From: Planctomycetaceae bacterium
Lineage (GTDB): Bacteria; Planctomycetota; Phycisphaerae; SM23-33
DNA length: 37,190 bases
Direction: 5' to 3'
NCBI GenBank assembly: GCA_021371965.1
Contig: JAJFVE010000059.1
Span: 1-37,190 of the forward strand
Position numbers and translations under genes: made by a program. This document shows positions 15,135-22,673 of the stretch, one piece after another; within the stretch, counting starts at the first letter, position 1; each line of letters opens with the position of its first letter. The notes under the pieces are model-generated. The model was not told the origin of the DNA, did no database searches, and worked only from the letters and a program-made list of their open reading frames with translations.

Positions 15135-16358
15135 TCACCGGGCGATTTCCAGGGTCAGGACGGTGATGTCGTCGCTGGCTTTGGCGTGGGCGTCGATCTG
15201 GGCTGACAGCGCGGCGATCAGGTCGTCGCACGACAAGCTCGACCATGGCGTCAGCAGGTCGCTCATCGGCCGGCGCGGCTGGGCGGTGATCGTGCGCAGG
15301 GCTTCCTCGACGCCGTCGCTGTAGAGCACGACGCGGTCGCCTGCCGCCAGTTGCACCGTACAGGCCTGGAAGGCGGCCTCGGGGAACACGCCCAGCAGGC
15401 TGCCCTCGCAGGGCAGAGGGCGGATCGAGCCGTCGGCGCCCAGCAGCAGCGGCTCGGGGTGGCCGGCGCGGCTGTAGGTCATCTGAAGCGTCTGGGTGTT
15501 GAGGATGGCGTAGACGGCCGTGCAGAAATGGCACGAGGAAAGGTTCTGCTGGCAGATCGACGCGTTGAGCTCGCGCAGCGACAGGTCCGGCGGGATGATC
15601 TGGTAGCTGTTGCCGCTGACACGCTTGGTCTGCAGGGCCTTCTTGATGAACATCGTCAGCAGGGCCGCCGGCAGGCCGTGCCCCACCGCGTCGGCGACGT
15701 AGAAACCGATGAACCGCTCGTCGAGGCGGGTGACGTCGTAAATGTCGCCGCTGAGCCAACTGGCCGGACTGAACAGCGCGGCGAAATGGGCCGGCGGAAC
15801 CTCCGGCAGGCGCTGGGGCAGGAAGTCCTGCTGGAGCTTGGCCGCCAGTTGCATCTCCTCATTGAGGCTGGCCACCGCGTCGGCGGCCCCGGCGCGGGCG
15901 CAGTGGGCGGCCGTCAGTTCGCTGCGCAGGCTGCGGACCATCGGCTCGACGCGGGCGAGGGTCTCGAACTTGGCGGCCAATTGGTCGGCCGGGGTATCGA
16001 TGTCGATGGCGACGCAGCGGTTGTCCTGGCCGACCAGCGCCCAGGCCACCGGCGCGCTGCGGGGGAGCATGATCACGCACAGTCCGGGCGACTGGGCGAG
16101 GCCCTCAAGCAGTTGCACCATGGCCGCGGGGTCGGCGGACTGGCCGTTGGGATGCACGACGGTCAACCACTCGGCGTTCTTGTCATGGACGCCGCCGGCA
16201 AGGCTGCGCGTGGCAAAGGTCCATCCCCGCGTGGCCTCCAGGATGTTGGAGGGCGCCGGTTCATCGGAGCACCATATGACCTTCGGTTGCCTGTTCAAGA
16301 AAAGCCCTCTCATCCGCGCGAAATGTCCGCGGGGCGGCGGTTTTCCTGTAAGGCTCAT
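15135..16358 (-). CDS. SpoIIE/RsbU-type PP2C serine phosphatase
   Basis: 407 residues. The C-terminal phosphatase domain (about 170-405) has the PPM metal-site motifs: LSGDIYDV, ADAVGHGLPAALLTMF, SRAGHPEPLLL, LYSDGVEEA and ASDDITVLTL. It is preceded by the usual helical linker LNEEMQLAAKLQQDFLP. The N-terminal 150 residues look like a degenerate receiver or sensor domain (LTVVHPNGQSADPAAMVQLL, GLCVIMLPRSAP). Such enzymes dephosphorylate anti-sigma-factor antagonists in partner-switching; no RsbV/RsbW pair is in the window. The start at 16358 is the first ATG; one 15 codons later is possible. Confidence 0.88.
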   Translation of the reverse strand: MSLTGKPPPRGHFARMRGLFLNRQPKVIWCSDEPAPSNILEATRGWTFATRSLAGGVHDKNAEWLTVVHPNGQSADPAAMVQLLEGLAQSPGLCVIMLPRSAPVAWALVGQDNRCVAIDIDTPADQLAAKFETLARVEPMVRSLRSELTAAHCARAGAADAVASLNEEMQLAAKLQQDFLPQRLPEVPPAHFAALFSPASWLSGDIYDVTRLDERFIGFYVADAVGHGLPAALLTMFIKKALQTKRVSGNSYQIIPPDLSLRELNASICQQNLSSCHFCTAVYAILNTQTLQMTYSRAGHPEPLLLGADGSIRPLPCEGSLLGVFPEAAFQACTVQLAAGDRVVLYSDGVEEALRTITAQPRRPMSDLLTPWSSLSCDDLIAALSAQIDAHAKASDDITVLTLEIAR

Positions 16359-16402
16359 CGTCGCGACGGGGGGAAGGCTTTAACAGCGGATGGCGCGCGA
16401 CT

Positions 16403-16864
16403 TCATCGCGAGATGCGGATCTGGCTGCCGACCTTGACCTTGTGGCGGGCCAGCGAACCGGCTGCGACCTCCAGAGCGTACTGGGCGGGCTGGCCCGAGC
16501 TGTATGTGACGCGCCCGACGCGGTCGCTCTCGGCCTTCATCGTGTGCGTCGCCACCACCACGCCCTGCTCGTCGAGGAAGGCGATGTCCAGGTCGATGAA
16601 GCAGCCGCGCATGCAGAAGTCGAGCACCTGCGGGTTGTCGTAGATGAACAGCATGCCCGCGTCGTCGGCCATGCTCGTGCGCCCGCCGAGCCCCTGGTAG
16701 CGCTGCTCGTACGTCTGGGCGAGCTCGAGACGCCAGACGTGGCCGTTGACGGCCGCGGTCGGACCGGCGCCGGCGACGGTCCGGCTGGAGGGTTGGGCGG
16801 GCTCAGAACAGCCGCCCGCCAGCATCGCCGCGGCGATCAGGATGGCCCCGGCCCCGCGCATCAT
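16403..16864 (-). CDS. DUF192-domain lipoprotein
   Basis: 153 residues. Signal peptide with lipobox LAGGC (Cys19). The DUF192 core follows: RLELAQTYEQRYQGLGGRTSM, GMLFIYDNPQVLDFCMRGCF, DIAFLDEQGVVVATHTM, and the end motif AQYALEVAAGSLARHKVKVG. The W/F-C-M-R-G-C-F variant has two Cys where most members have W-M-K-N-T. Its ATG (16864-16862) overlaps the maf stop codon as ATGA, so it is translated with maf. Function of the family is unknown. Confidence 0.88.
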   Translation of the reverse strand: MMRGAGAILIAAAMLAGGCSEPAQPSSRTVAGAGPTAAVNGHVWRLELAQTYEQRYQGLGGRTSMADDAGMLFIYDNPQVLDFCMRGCFIDLDIAFLDEQGVVVATHTMKAESDRVGRVTYSSGQPAQYALEVAAGSLARHKVKVGSQIRISR

Positions 16865-17487
16865 GGAAGGAACTCCTTGCTGGGGCGGCGGGACGGTTCG
16901 TCAGGGCCTTTGGCGGCCAGGGCGAGCATGCGCTGGAGCAGTTCCATCGGCAGACCCACCACGTTGCTGAAGCTGCCCTCGACTCGCGTGATGAATCGGT
17001 CGGCCGTTTCCTGGATGGCGTAGGCGCCGGCTTTGCCTTGCCATTCGCCGCTGTCGAGGTACGCGACGATCTCGCTTTCGCTCATGGGGCGCATGGTCAC
17101 GAAGGTGGTCTCCGAGGCGATCAGCCGCCCCCGGGGCGGACCCAGCAGCGCCACGCCCGTGATGACGCTGTGGCGGCTGCCCGATAGCGTCTCGAGCATC
17201 GCCCGTGCGTCGTCGCGCCCGGCGGGCTTGCCCAGGATGCGCCCGTCCGCCGCGGCTACCACCGTATCGGCGCCGAGCACCAAGCTGTCGCGGTGCCACT
17301 GGGAAACGCTGCGGGCTTTGTAATAGGCCAGCGCCTCGGCCGCCTGCGATGCCGTCATCTCGGCAGGCAACGTCGAGGGCTCGTCCAGCGGCGGTTCGAC
17401 GGCCGTGAACGCGATGCCACACTCGGCGAGCAGGCTCTTGCGCCGCGGGCTCGACGAGGCCAGAATGAGATCGATCTTCTTCTTCAT
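16861..17487 (-). CDS. maf: Maf-family nucleoside triphosphate pyrophosphatase
   Basis: 208 residues. Housecleaning enzyme that hydrolyses dTTP/UTP or modified pyrimidine nucleotides. The family start LILASSSPRRKSLL is intact, followed by ALAYYKARSV, VLGADTVV with the metal-binding Asp, ILGKPAGRDDARAMLETLSG, HSVITGVAL and YAIQETADRFITRVEGSFSNVVGLP (quoted in parts of one C-terminal motif). The last of these is the Maf signature. Translationally coupled to the DUF192 lipoprotein gene downstream. Transcribed divergently from the coiled-coil gene at 17730. Confidence 0.93.
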   Translation of the reverse strand: MKKKIDLILASSSPRRKSLLAECGIAFTAVEPPLDEPSTLPAEMTASQAAEALAYYKARSVSQWHRDSLVLGADTVVAAADGRILGKPAGRDDARAMLETLSGSRHSVITGVALLGPPRGRLIASETTFVTMRPMSESEIVAYLDSGEWQGKAGAYAIQETADRFITRVEGSFSNVVGLPMELLQRMLALAAKGPDEPSRRPSKEFLP

Positions 17488-17638
17488 GCCGCTGTCATGG
17501 TATCAGGTCCGTTCATCGGCGTCTGCGGTAATGTGCCGCAGCGGTCCCGGGAGGTTACACAATACTCAAAACGCCTGGATTCTAGGATAAAACCCGACTA
17601 TTATTTCAGAAAATTAACCCGCCATGGCGGATTAGCGC

Positions 17639-17667
17639 TTGAAGAATTCCCCGTCTTGCTGTAATAT
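17639..17667 (+). promoter_or_regulatory. Sigma-70-like promoter of the coiled-coil gene
   Basis: TTGAAG at 17639-17644, exactly 17 bp, TAATAT at 17662-17667. Good matches to both boxes in an AT-rich stretch that stands out from the GC-rich background. The gene begins 63 bp downstream. Confidence 0.65.
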
Positions 17668-17729
17668 ATTGGCACAAGTTTGTTATCAGGAGCTTAGGAG
17701 ACTAGCGGTAGCCGTTTTAGAGGAAGCGG

Positions 17730-18035
17730 ATGCCGTGCAATCAGGGGTCCGGTGTAATTATGAACGATGTAGCTCTCAAAGAGCGCCTCGCGGAATTGCG
17801 CGACGCAATTCGCGCCTCCGGCGTGCCCGACGCTAGATACGTTTCCGACCCGGTGCTGTCCAGCGACTTGATCTCCGCAGAAACCGAATCGCTCGAGGCC
17901 GACCTCGATCAGCTCCGCCTGCAAATGAAATACATGCTATTCGACCTCGAGGCCACCCGGCGCGAGAACCGGTATCTGCGCCAGATGCTCGAGACCCGCC
18001 CGCCAAACGCATCCGGCGAGACGCCGGGCTTCTGA
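17730..18035 (+). CDS. Small coiled-coil protein of unknown function
   Basis: 101 residues from the ATG at 17730, which has GAGGAAG five bases upstream; a second ATG at 17760 (MNDVALKERL) is possible. The second half is a predicted coiled coil: ETESLEADLDQLRLQMKYML and DLEATRRENRYLRQMLE. The first half is acidic and helical (LAELRDAIRASGVPD). No family recognised. It is a monocistronic unit with a clear promoter and a strong terminator 22 bp after the stop codon, unusual in this window and consistent with a well-expressed small protein. Confidence 0.7.
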   Translation: MPCNQGSGVIMNDVALKERLAELRDAIRASGVPDARYVSDPVLSSDLISAETESLEADLDQLRLQMKYMLFDLEATRRENRYLRQMLETRPPNASGETPGF

Positions 18036-18056
18036 GCAACACCACCACGTTTCTAT

Positions 18057-18091
18057 GCCGCCCTGCCCCAAGAAGCAGGGCGGCTTTTTTT
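18057..18091 (+). terminator. Rho-independent terminator
   Basis: Stem GCCGCCCTGC (18057-18066) with GCAGGGCGGC (18075-18084), 8-nt loop, followed by seven T. The clearest terminator in the window; it ends the coiled-coil gene. Confidence 0.95.
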
Positions 18092-18374
18092 ACTGTCGCG
18101 GACATCTCTCTTGGGCCAGTGCCGTGGGCGCCTCGCCCGCGCGATACGATTTCCAGCGATCCTTTTTGTCGCCATTTTCATCAAGTCCCGGTAAATCGCG
18201 CGACGATAGATGAAATGCCAGCAGTAGGGGTGGAACTCGACGGGCGCTCAATATATTGCGTATCGACACGTTCGCGGCGATGGATTGCCGCGACCACGGG
18301 GACGCGGCCACGGAAGGCGGGAAGATTTTCTAACCTTTTGCTTTGCGTTTGGCCGATGTTAGGGTAGTATTCAA
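18092..18374. other. Gap with a family hairpin, otherwise no gene
   Basis: Hairpin CGTGGGC/GCCCGCG with loop GCCTC at 18123-18141 (one G-T pair). Second palindrome TCGCGGC/GCCGCGA around 18275-18296. Possible promoter for the next gene: TTGCGT at 18343-18348, 16 bp, TAGTAT at 18365-18370. No coding sequence supported. Confidence 0.6.
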
Positions 18375-19091
18375 ATGAAAGACCAACATAACAACCTGAG
18401 ACGAGATGGGCGGCGGGCTGGCCCTGCAATGCCCGCGGATGGCCTGATGTATCCGGTAGAAAAAGAAACGTTGCCCGTGTGCCAGTTCGGTCCCGGCGGG
18501 TTGTACCGCACGGCTTGGCCGGCGTGGTTCGCCCCGCTGCCGCAGGAACCGCCGATGGCCAAAGCTGGTGATGAGGCCGCTGCGGCAGGACTGGAAGCGC
18601 CGCTGGTCAGCGTCGGCCCAGGCGGCATCGCTTGGCAGAAGCACCCGGCACGCCAGGGGCGTCGCCAGGACATCGGCAGCGGGTTCTGGGCCACGCTGGC
18701 GGGCATGCTGGGTTATCGCAGCCGTGAGAATAGTGTCGTGTTGGCCAGAGGTTCGGCGCCGGTGGAGCAGGTGGCACTGCCTCAACCGCCTGACGGCCGC
18801 CTGACCGCATCGCGAGGCTACGTTGTCAGCTCGCCGGGACCGCTCGCGGCCAGCGGCGCCCAGGAGAACAATCATGCAGACAGAGACTTTGACGCCCCGG
18901 CAGTTGGAGATCTTGAGGTTTATCCGCGACTTTCGCAACCGATGCGGCTATTCCCCGACGATGCAGGAGATGGGCGACCATCTGCGGCTTACCAAGGTGA
19001 CGGTCTTCGAACACGTCGGCGCCCTGGAAAGAAAAGGTCTGCTCATTCGCGGGCCAAAGCACAAGGCTCGCTCTTTACAGGTCCGGCCTGA
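18375..19091 (+). CDS. Hypothetical protein upstream of and overlapping lexA
   Basis: The frame is open for 238 codons. From about codon 20 to codon 165 its third codon positions are strongly G/C and the peptide looks coding (LPVCQFGPGGLYRTAWP, APLVSVGPGGIAWQKHP, GFWATLAGMLGYRSRE), but no family is recognised. The true start is uncertain: the possible -10 box at 18365-18370 is too close to the ATG at 18375, so ATG 18429 or 18447 may be used. The last 218 bases run out of frame through lexA, an unusually long overlap. The natural stop may have been lost by a frameshift, or the whole frame may be spurious. It ends just before or within the lexA transcript and could be co-transcribed with it. 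Confidence 0.4.
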   Translation: MKDQHNNLRRDGRRAGPAMPADGLMYPVEKETLPVCQFGPGGLYRTAWPAWFAPLPQEPPMAKAGDEAAAAGLEAPLVSVGPGGIAWQKHPARQGRRQDIGSGFWATLAGMLGYRSRENSVVLARGSAPVEQVALPQPPDGRLTASRGYVVSSPGPLAASGAQENNHADRDFDAPAVGDLEVYPRLSQPMRLFPDDAGDGRPSAAYQGDGLRTRRRPGKKRSAHSRAKAQGSLFTGPA

Positions 19092-19485
19092 TTACTCGTT
19101 TGAGGACGAAACGCCCAGCCGCATCCCGCTGGTGGGCCGCATCGCCGCTGGTGCGCCGATCGAGGCCATCGAAGACACGCGCAGCCTGGACGTGGACGAG
19201 CTTTTCAACGTCGGCGGCTCGACCTTCGCCCTGGAAGTCACCGGGGACAGCATGATCGAGGAACACATCGCCGACGGCGACTATGTCATCTGCCGCCGCA
19301 GCGATACCGCCCGCAACGGCGACAAGGTCGTCGCCCTGCTGGCCGACGGCGAAGCCACGCTCAAGACCTTCTACAAAGAAAAAGACCGCATCCGCCTCCA
19401 GCCCGCCAACCGCAAGTACAAACCGATCTACGCCCGCAACGTGGCGATCCAAGGCGTGGTCGTGGGCGTGATCCGGCGAGTGTAG
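18874..19485 (+). CDS. lexA: LexA SOS repressor / self-cleaving peptidase
   Basis: 203 residues from the ATG at 18874, which has AGGAG eight bases upstream (an upstream frame extension to 18823 is not used). N-terminal winged helix: LTPRQLEILRFIRDF and GYSPTMQEMGDHLRLTKVTV, the recognition helix differing from that of E. coli. The C-terminal S24 peptidase has the Ala92-Gly93 cleavage site in RIAAGAP, nucleophile Ser126 in TGDSMIEE, and Lys164 in ATLKTFYKEKD. All catalytic residues are present. It represses DNA-damage genes and cleaves itself when RecA is activated. I cannot identify its operator in this window; known SOS boxes differ between phyla. Confidence 0.95.
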   Translation: MQTETLTPRQLEILRFIRDFRNRCGYSPTMQEMGDHLRLTKVTVFEHVGALERKGLLIRGPKHKARSLQVRPDYSFEDETPSRIPLVGRIAAGAPIEAIEDTRSLDVDELFNVGGSTFALEVTGDSMIEEHIADGDYVICRRSDTARNGDKVVALLADGEATLKTFYKEKDRIRLQPANRKYKPIYARNVAIQGVVVGVIRRV

Positions 19486-19510
19486 GCGGGGCGGTTAGCG
19501 GAGGCTGTTT

Positions 19511-19582
19511 ATAGGTCCTATTCGTCTTATATGTCCTATCAACAAGGAAGAGCATAGGACCAATAAGACACATAAGACCTAT
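19511..19582. repeat. 29-nt inverted repeat with internal 9-nt period
   Basis: Left arm 19511-19539 and right arm 19554-19582 match as inverted copies at 24 of 29 positions around a 14-nt centre. Each arm contains GTCCTAT or GTCTTAT three times at 9-nt steps. It lies 25 bp after lexA and could form a long hairpin in RNA. Confidence 0.75.
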
Positions 19583-19615
19583 GCTTGAGCAGGCACGACG
19601 ACGGTTGAGAACCCC

Positions 19616-19701
19616 TTCCGCCTCTGCGAGGCGGGAAGATAAAGAAGACGTTCCCCGGAGGCTTACGCCTCCGGCTAAATCCTCGAGCCTCTTCGAGGCT
19701 C
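19616..19701. repeat. Three consecutive short hairpins
   Basis: CCGCCTC/GAGGCGG with loop TGC (19618-19634), CCGGAGGC/GCCTCCGG with loop TTAC (19655-19674), and GAGCCTC/GAGGCTC with loop TTC (19685-19701). The stems are all variations of GAGGC. They fill the gap between the inverted repeat and the signal-peptidase-like gene. Confidence 0.75.
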
Positions 19702-19809
19702 ATTTCAGAGAGGAGTTCTTGTCTTGCCGCCGCGTGGCAATTATATCTATGTGGGAAAGCGCGTAGGATTGCGCGCAGCCTTGCTGTCGATTTTGATTGG
19801 GGTAAAATT

Positions 19810-20670
19810 GTGCCTGTAGTCATCATCGCGACGTTGGGTCTGATGATCCTGGTGGTAGATCCGCTTCTACTGTTTGCTGCTGCCCGACTGGTCCGCGTCG
19901 GCGGGGCGACCATAGGCCGAGCCTATAAAGCCTTTCTGGCGATATTTGCCGCGAACGTCGTCGCCATGTTCTTCACGCTGAAGTTTCTCAAGGACAACGA
20001 TGTTGCACTGAACCTGATCGCAGCGATCGCCCTCTTTGTCGGTAGCGCAAAACTGGCGGCACTCATTTTTCAAACCGGCTTCTGGAGGGCAACGGCCGCG
20101 TACTTCATCGCGTCAGTCCTGGTTATTGGTTTGGCCTTTGGAATGAGATGGACGCTTATTGAAAGTTTTGCGGTGCCGACCGGGGGCATGGCCCCGACCA
20201 TCCAGTGCGGCGACCGGATGATGACGGACAAGCTGACGCTGGCCTTGCGAGCGCCGCGGGCAGGCGATATTGTCGTCTTTGCTGCGCCCGTTGCTCAACT
20301 CGGGACGCAGGTCAAGAGGGTAATCGCCATCGAAGGCGACAAAGTGGACATACAGGATGGGAATGTCCTCGTCAACGGCCAGTCTCAGGGGGCTTGTCCG
20401 CTCTTCAAAAACGACCAGTTCCCTCCCCAGCAATTCCCGCTGATCGTCCCTGCGGGCAAGCTCTTTGTGCTGGGAGACAATCGCGCGGCAAGTCTCGACA
20501 GCCGCTACTGGGGCTGCGTGAACGTTAACGCAGTCCGTGCGTTGGCCGGGATCGTGTATGCCTCGGCAGTGCCACGGTCTCCAGAGTTCACGCCCTTAAG
20601 CGCATCCCCGAATCCGACGGAGAAGCCCGGCACGATACGATGGAGTCGGATTGGGACGATCCTGAAATAG
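19810..20670 (+). CDS. Signal peptidase I homologue with Gly in place of the catalytic Ser
   Basis: 286 residues from GTG 19810; an ATG at 19843 is an alternative. Family S26A. The first 110 residues hold three or four membrane segments (LMILVVDPLLLFAAARLV; FLAIFAANVVAMFFTL; LNLIAAIALFV; AAYFIASVLVIGLAFGM). The catalytic domain then starts: SFAVPTGGMAPTIQCGDRMM. In signal peptidase I the residue before M-x-P-T is the nucleophilic Ser; here it is Gly126. The other hallmarks are kept: general base Lys169 in TQVKRVIAIEGDKV, and LGDNRAASLDSRYWG (221-235). So either Thr124 serves, or the protein is no longer a peptidase. TTGCTG-16-TAAAAT just before the GTG looks like a promoter but would put the RNA start after that codon, favouring ATG 19843. 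Confidence 0.82.
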   Translation: MPVVIIATLGLMILVVDPLLLFAAARLVRVGGATIGRAYKAFLAIFAANVVAMFFTLKFLKDNDVALNLIAAIALFVGSAKLAALIFQTGFWRATAAYFIASVLVIGLAFGMRWTLIESFAVPTGGMAPTIQCGDRMMTDKLTLALRAPRAGDIVVFAAPVAQLGTQVKRVIAIEGDKVDIQDGNVLVNGQSQGACPLFKNDQFPPQQFPLIVPAGKLFVLGDNRAASLDSRYWGCVNVNAVRALAGIVYASAVPRSPEFTPLSASPNPTEKPGTIRWSRIGTILK

Positions 20671-20705
20671 CCTGAGGCCTGCGCCTCTGCCTCGTACCAG
20701 CATGG

Positions 20706-21644
20706 CTACGACCGCGCGAAGAGTCTGGCCAGGAATTGCTCGTTGAATGCCGCCAGGGGCACGCGCGGGCGGCCCACCGACACGTCGGGTTTAGGGGCGC
20801 CGTGGAAGTCGCTGCCGCCAGTGATTGCCAGGTTGAAACGCCTGGCCAGTTCCATGAATGCACGCGTCAACTCGGGACCGGATTGGCTGTGGTAGGCCTC
20901 GATGGCGTCCAGGCCACTGTCTTTCAGATCGTGAACGATTCGCTCGATCTGCGCGCTGTTGGCGCAGTTAAGTTGCACCGGATGGGCCAGAACGGAAATG
21001 CCACCGGCGTCGCGGATGGCTGCGATAGTCTCGGCGGCACTTTTGCGCGGGCGGTCGACGTAGGCGGGTTTGCCCTTGCCGATGTACTTGTCGAAGGCCT
21101 CGGCGGTTGTCGCGACGTAGCCTTTTCGCAGCATCGCCAGGGCGATGTGCGTGCGGCTGACGACCAGGTGCGACGCGCCGGGTTCTTCCGGGCGGGTCAC
21201 TTCAGTGACGCCGGAACCGCCGCCGGCTTCGACGAGCGCTTCGAGCACGTCTTCCATGTCGATGGCGACGCCAAGCTGCTGCAATTTCGCAACGATGGCC
21301 GGGTTTCGCTCACGCCGGCCGCTGCGAAGAAAATCGGCTAGATCGAGAATCGAGGGCGCCTTCTCGTCAAATGCCAGGCCCAGGATGTGCAGCGTGCCCG
21401 AGGGCGGCTGGGCCGAGACTTCGATGCCCGGCACGAACTTCAATTCAGGAAACGCCGCCGCGGCCTGGCGCGCCGGGGCCAGGCCGTCGAGCGTGTCGTG
21501 GTCGGTCAGGGCGATGGCCGCCAGTTCGCGGCGGTCGGCAAGGGCGATCAGGTCTGCCGGTGGCAGCGTTCCGTCGCTGGCGGTGCTGTGGGTGTGGAGA
21601 TCGACAAAACGCCGCACGGCGGCCTCAACCTTCCAGGTGCTCAA
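20706..21644 (-). CDS. PHP-domain phosphoesterase (YciV/RNase AM type)
   Basis: 312 residues. PHP metal motifs in order: [40 protein letters not shown]-type region [21 protein letters not shown], and [18 protein letters not shown] at the end. This layout (with the inserted IGKGKPAYV segment) matches the enzymes that hydrolyse 3',5'-nucleotide bisphosphate and trim short RNA 5' ends. That substrate fits a position next to a cysteine-synthesis gene, because the bisphosphate pAp is a by-product of sulfate assimilation. Its start overlaps the end of cysK by 20 bases on the same strand, so they are co-expressed. Confidence 0.88.
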   Translation of the reverse strand: MSTWKVEAAVRRFVDLHTHSTASDGTLPPADLIALADRRELAAIALTDHDTLDGLAPARQAAAAFPELKFVPGIEVSAQPPSGTLHILGLAFDEKAPSILDLADFLRSGRRERNPAIVAKLQQLGVAIDMEDVLEALVEAGGGSGVTEVTRPEEPGASHLVVSRTHIALAMLRKGYVATTAEAFDKYIGKGKPAYVDRPRKSAAETIAAIRDAGGISVLAHPVQLNCANSAQIERIVHDLKDSGLDAIEAYHSQSGPELTRAFMELARRFNLAITGGSDFHGAPKPDVSVGRPRVPLAAFNEQFLARLFARS

Positions 21645-22575
21645 ATAGCGCGGTCGAGAGGTACCGCTCGCCGAAGGACGGCATGATGGCCACGATCACC
21701 TTGCCCTTGTTTTCCTTGCGTGCGGCCAGTTCAGACGCGGCCTGCAGGGCAGCGCCCGAGCTGATGCCCACAAAGAGCGATTCGTCGTGGGCGGCGCGGC
21801 GGGCCATGGCGATGGCGGCGTCGTGATCGACGGCCATGATCTCGTCGACGAGGTCCATGTTCAGCACGCCGGGCACGAACCCCGCGCCGATGCCCTGGAT
21901 CTTGTGCGGGCCGGGCTTGAGCACCTCGCCTTTGCGAGCCTGGGTGAGCACGGCGCTCTGGGCCGGCTCGACCGCGACGATCTGCACGCTGGGGCGGCGG
22001 CTCTTGAGCACCTCGGCCACGCCCGTAAGCGTTCCGCCGGTGCCCACGCCGGCCACGAAGATGTCAACCTTGCCGCCGGTGTCGCGCCAGATTTCTTCAG
22101 CCGTTGTCGTGCGGTGGATCTCGGGATTGGCGGGGTTGTTGAACTGCTGTGGCATGAACGCCCGCGGGGTGGTCTTGACGAGTTCCTCGGCCTTCCTGAT
22201 CGCCCCCGGCATGCCCTCCGCGGCCGGCGTCAGCACCAGGTCGGCCCCCAGGGCCCGCAGGACTTTTCGCCGTTCGATGGACATCGAGTCGGGCATGGTC
22301 AGCACGCACTTGTACCCGCGGGCCGCGCACACGAACGCCAGGGCGATGCCCGTATTGCCGCTGGTGGGCTCGACGATCAGCGTGCCGGGGACGATGCTGC
22401 CGTCGCGCTCGCCGGCCTGGATCATCGCCAGGCCGATGCGGTCCTTGACCGAGCCCATCGGGTTGAGGCTCTCCATCTTGGCCAGCACGGTGGCGTGGCT
22501 CTGGATGATCTTTCGGATGCGAACCAGTGGCGTGTTGCCGATCGCCTGCGTGATGTCGTCCAGTATCCGGCCCAT
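21625..22575 (-). CDS. cysK: Cysteine synthase A (O-acetylserine sulfhydrylase)
   Basis: 316 residues, PLP fold type [15 protein letters not shown] at the start, PLP-binding Lys44 in [11 protein letters not shown], substrate loop [12 protein letters not shown] (69-80), [19 protein letters not shown], phosphate-binding [10 protein letters not shown], and [11 protein letters not shown]. The lengths and motifs match CysK rather than cystathionine beta-synthase, which would be longer. Makes cysteine from O-acetylserine and sulfide. Overlaps the downstream PHP phosphatase gene; the ThiF-family gene lies upstream, separated by 98 bp of hairpin repeats. Confidence 0.95.
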   Translation of the reverse strand: MGRILDDITQAIGNTPLVRIRKIIQSHATVLAKMESLNPMGSVKDRIGLAMIQAGERDGSIVPGTLIVEPTSGNTGIALAFVCAARGYKCVLTMPDSMSIERRKVLRALGADLVLTPAAEGMPGAIRKAEELVKTTPRAFMPQQFNNPANPEIHRTTTAEEIWRDTGGKVDIFVAGVGTGGTLTGVAEVLKSRRPSVQIVAVEPAQSAVLTQARKGEVLKPGPHKIQGIGAGFVPGVLNMDLVDEIMAVDHDAAIAMARRAAHDESLFVGISSGAALQAASELAARKENKGKVIVAIMPSFGERYLSTALFEHLEG

Positions 22576-22596
22576 CGTCTACTCCTCGTCTGGTGG

Positions 22597-22655
22597 CGCA
22601 GCCTTTCCAGGCTGCGACTGCATAACCATGCGACACAGGCTGGTAGGCCTGTGTC
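22597..22655. repeat. Two hairpins between the ThiF-family gene and cysK
   Basis: CGCAGCCT/AGGCTGCG with loop TTCC (22597-22616) and GACACAGGC/GCCTGTGTC with a 6-nt loop (22632-22655). Both stems are perfect. No T-run follows on the minus strand. Confidence 0.75.
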
Positions 22656-22673
22656 ACCAGATTGTGTCCCATT

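Noticed and set aside
19781..19808. TTGCTG-16-TAAAAT as the promoter of the signal-peptidase-like gene
   Set aside because: Not listed as a feature because it conflicts with the GTG start next to it; only valid if the ATG at 19843 is used.
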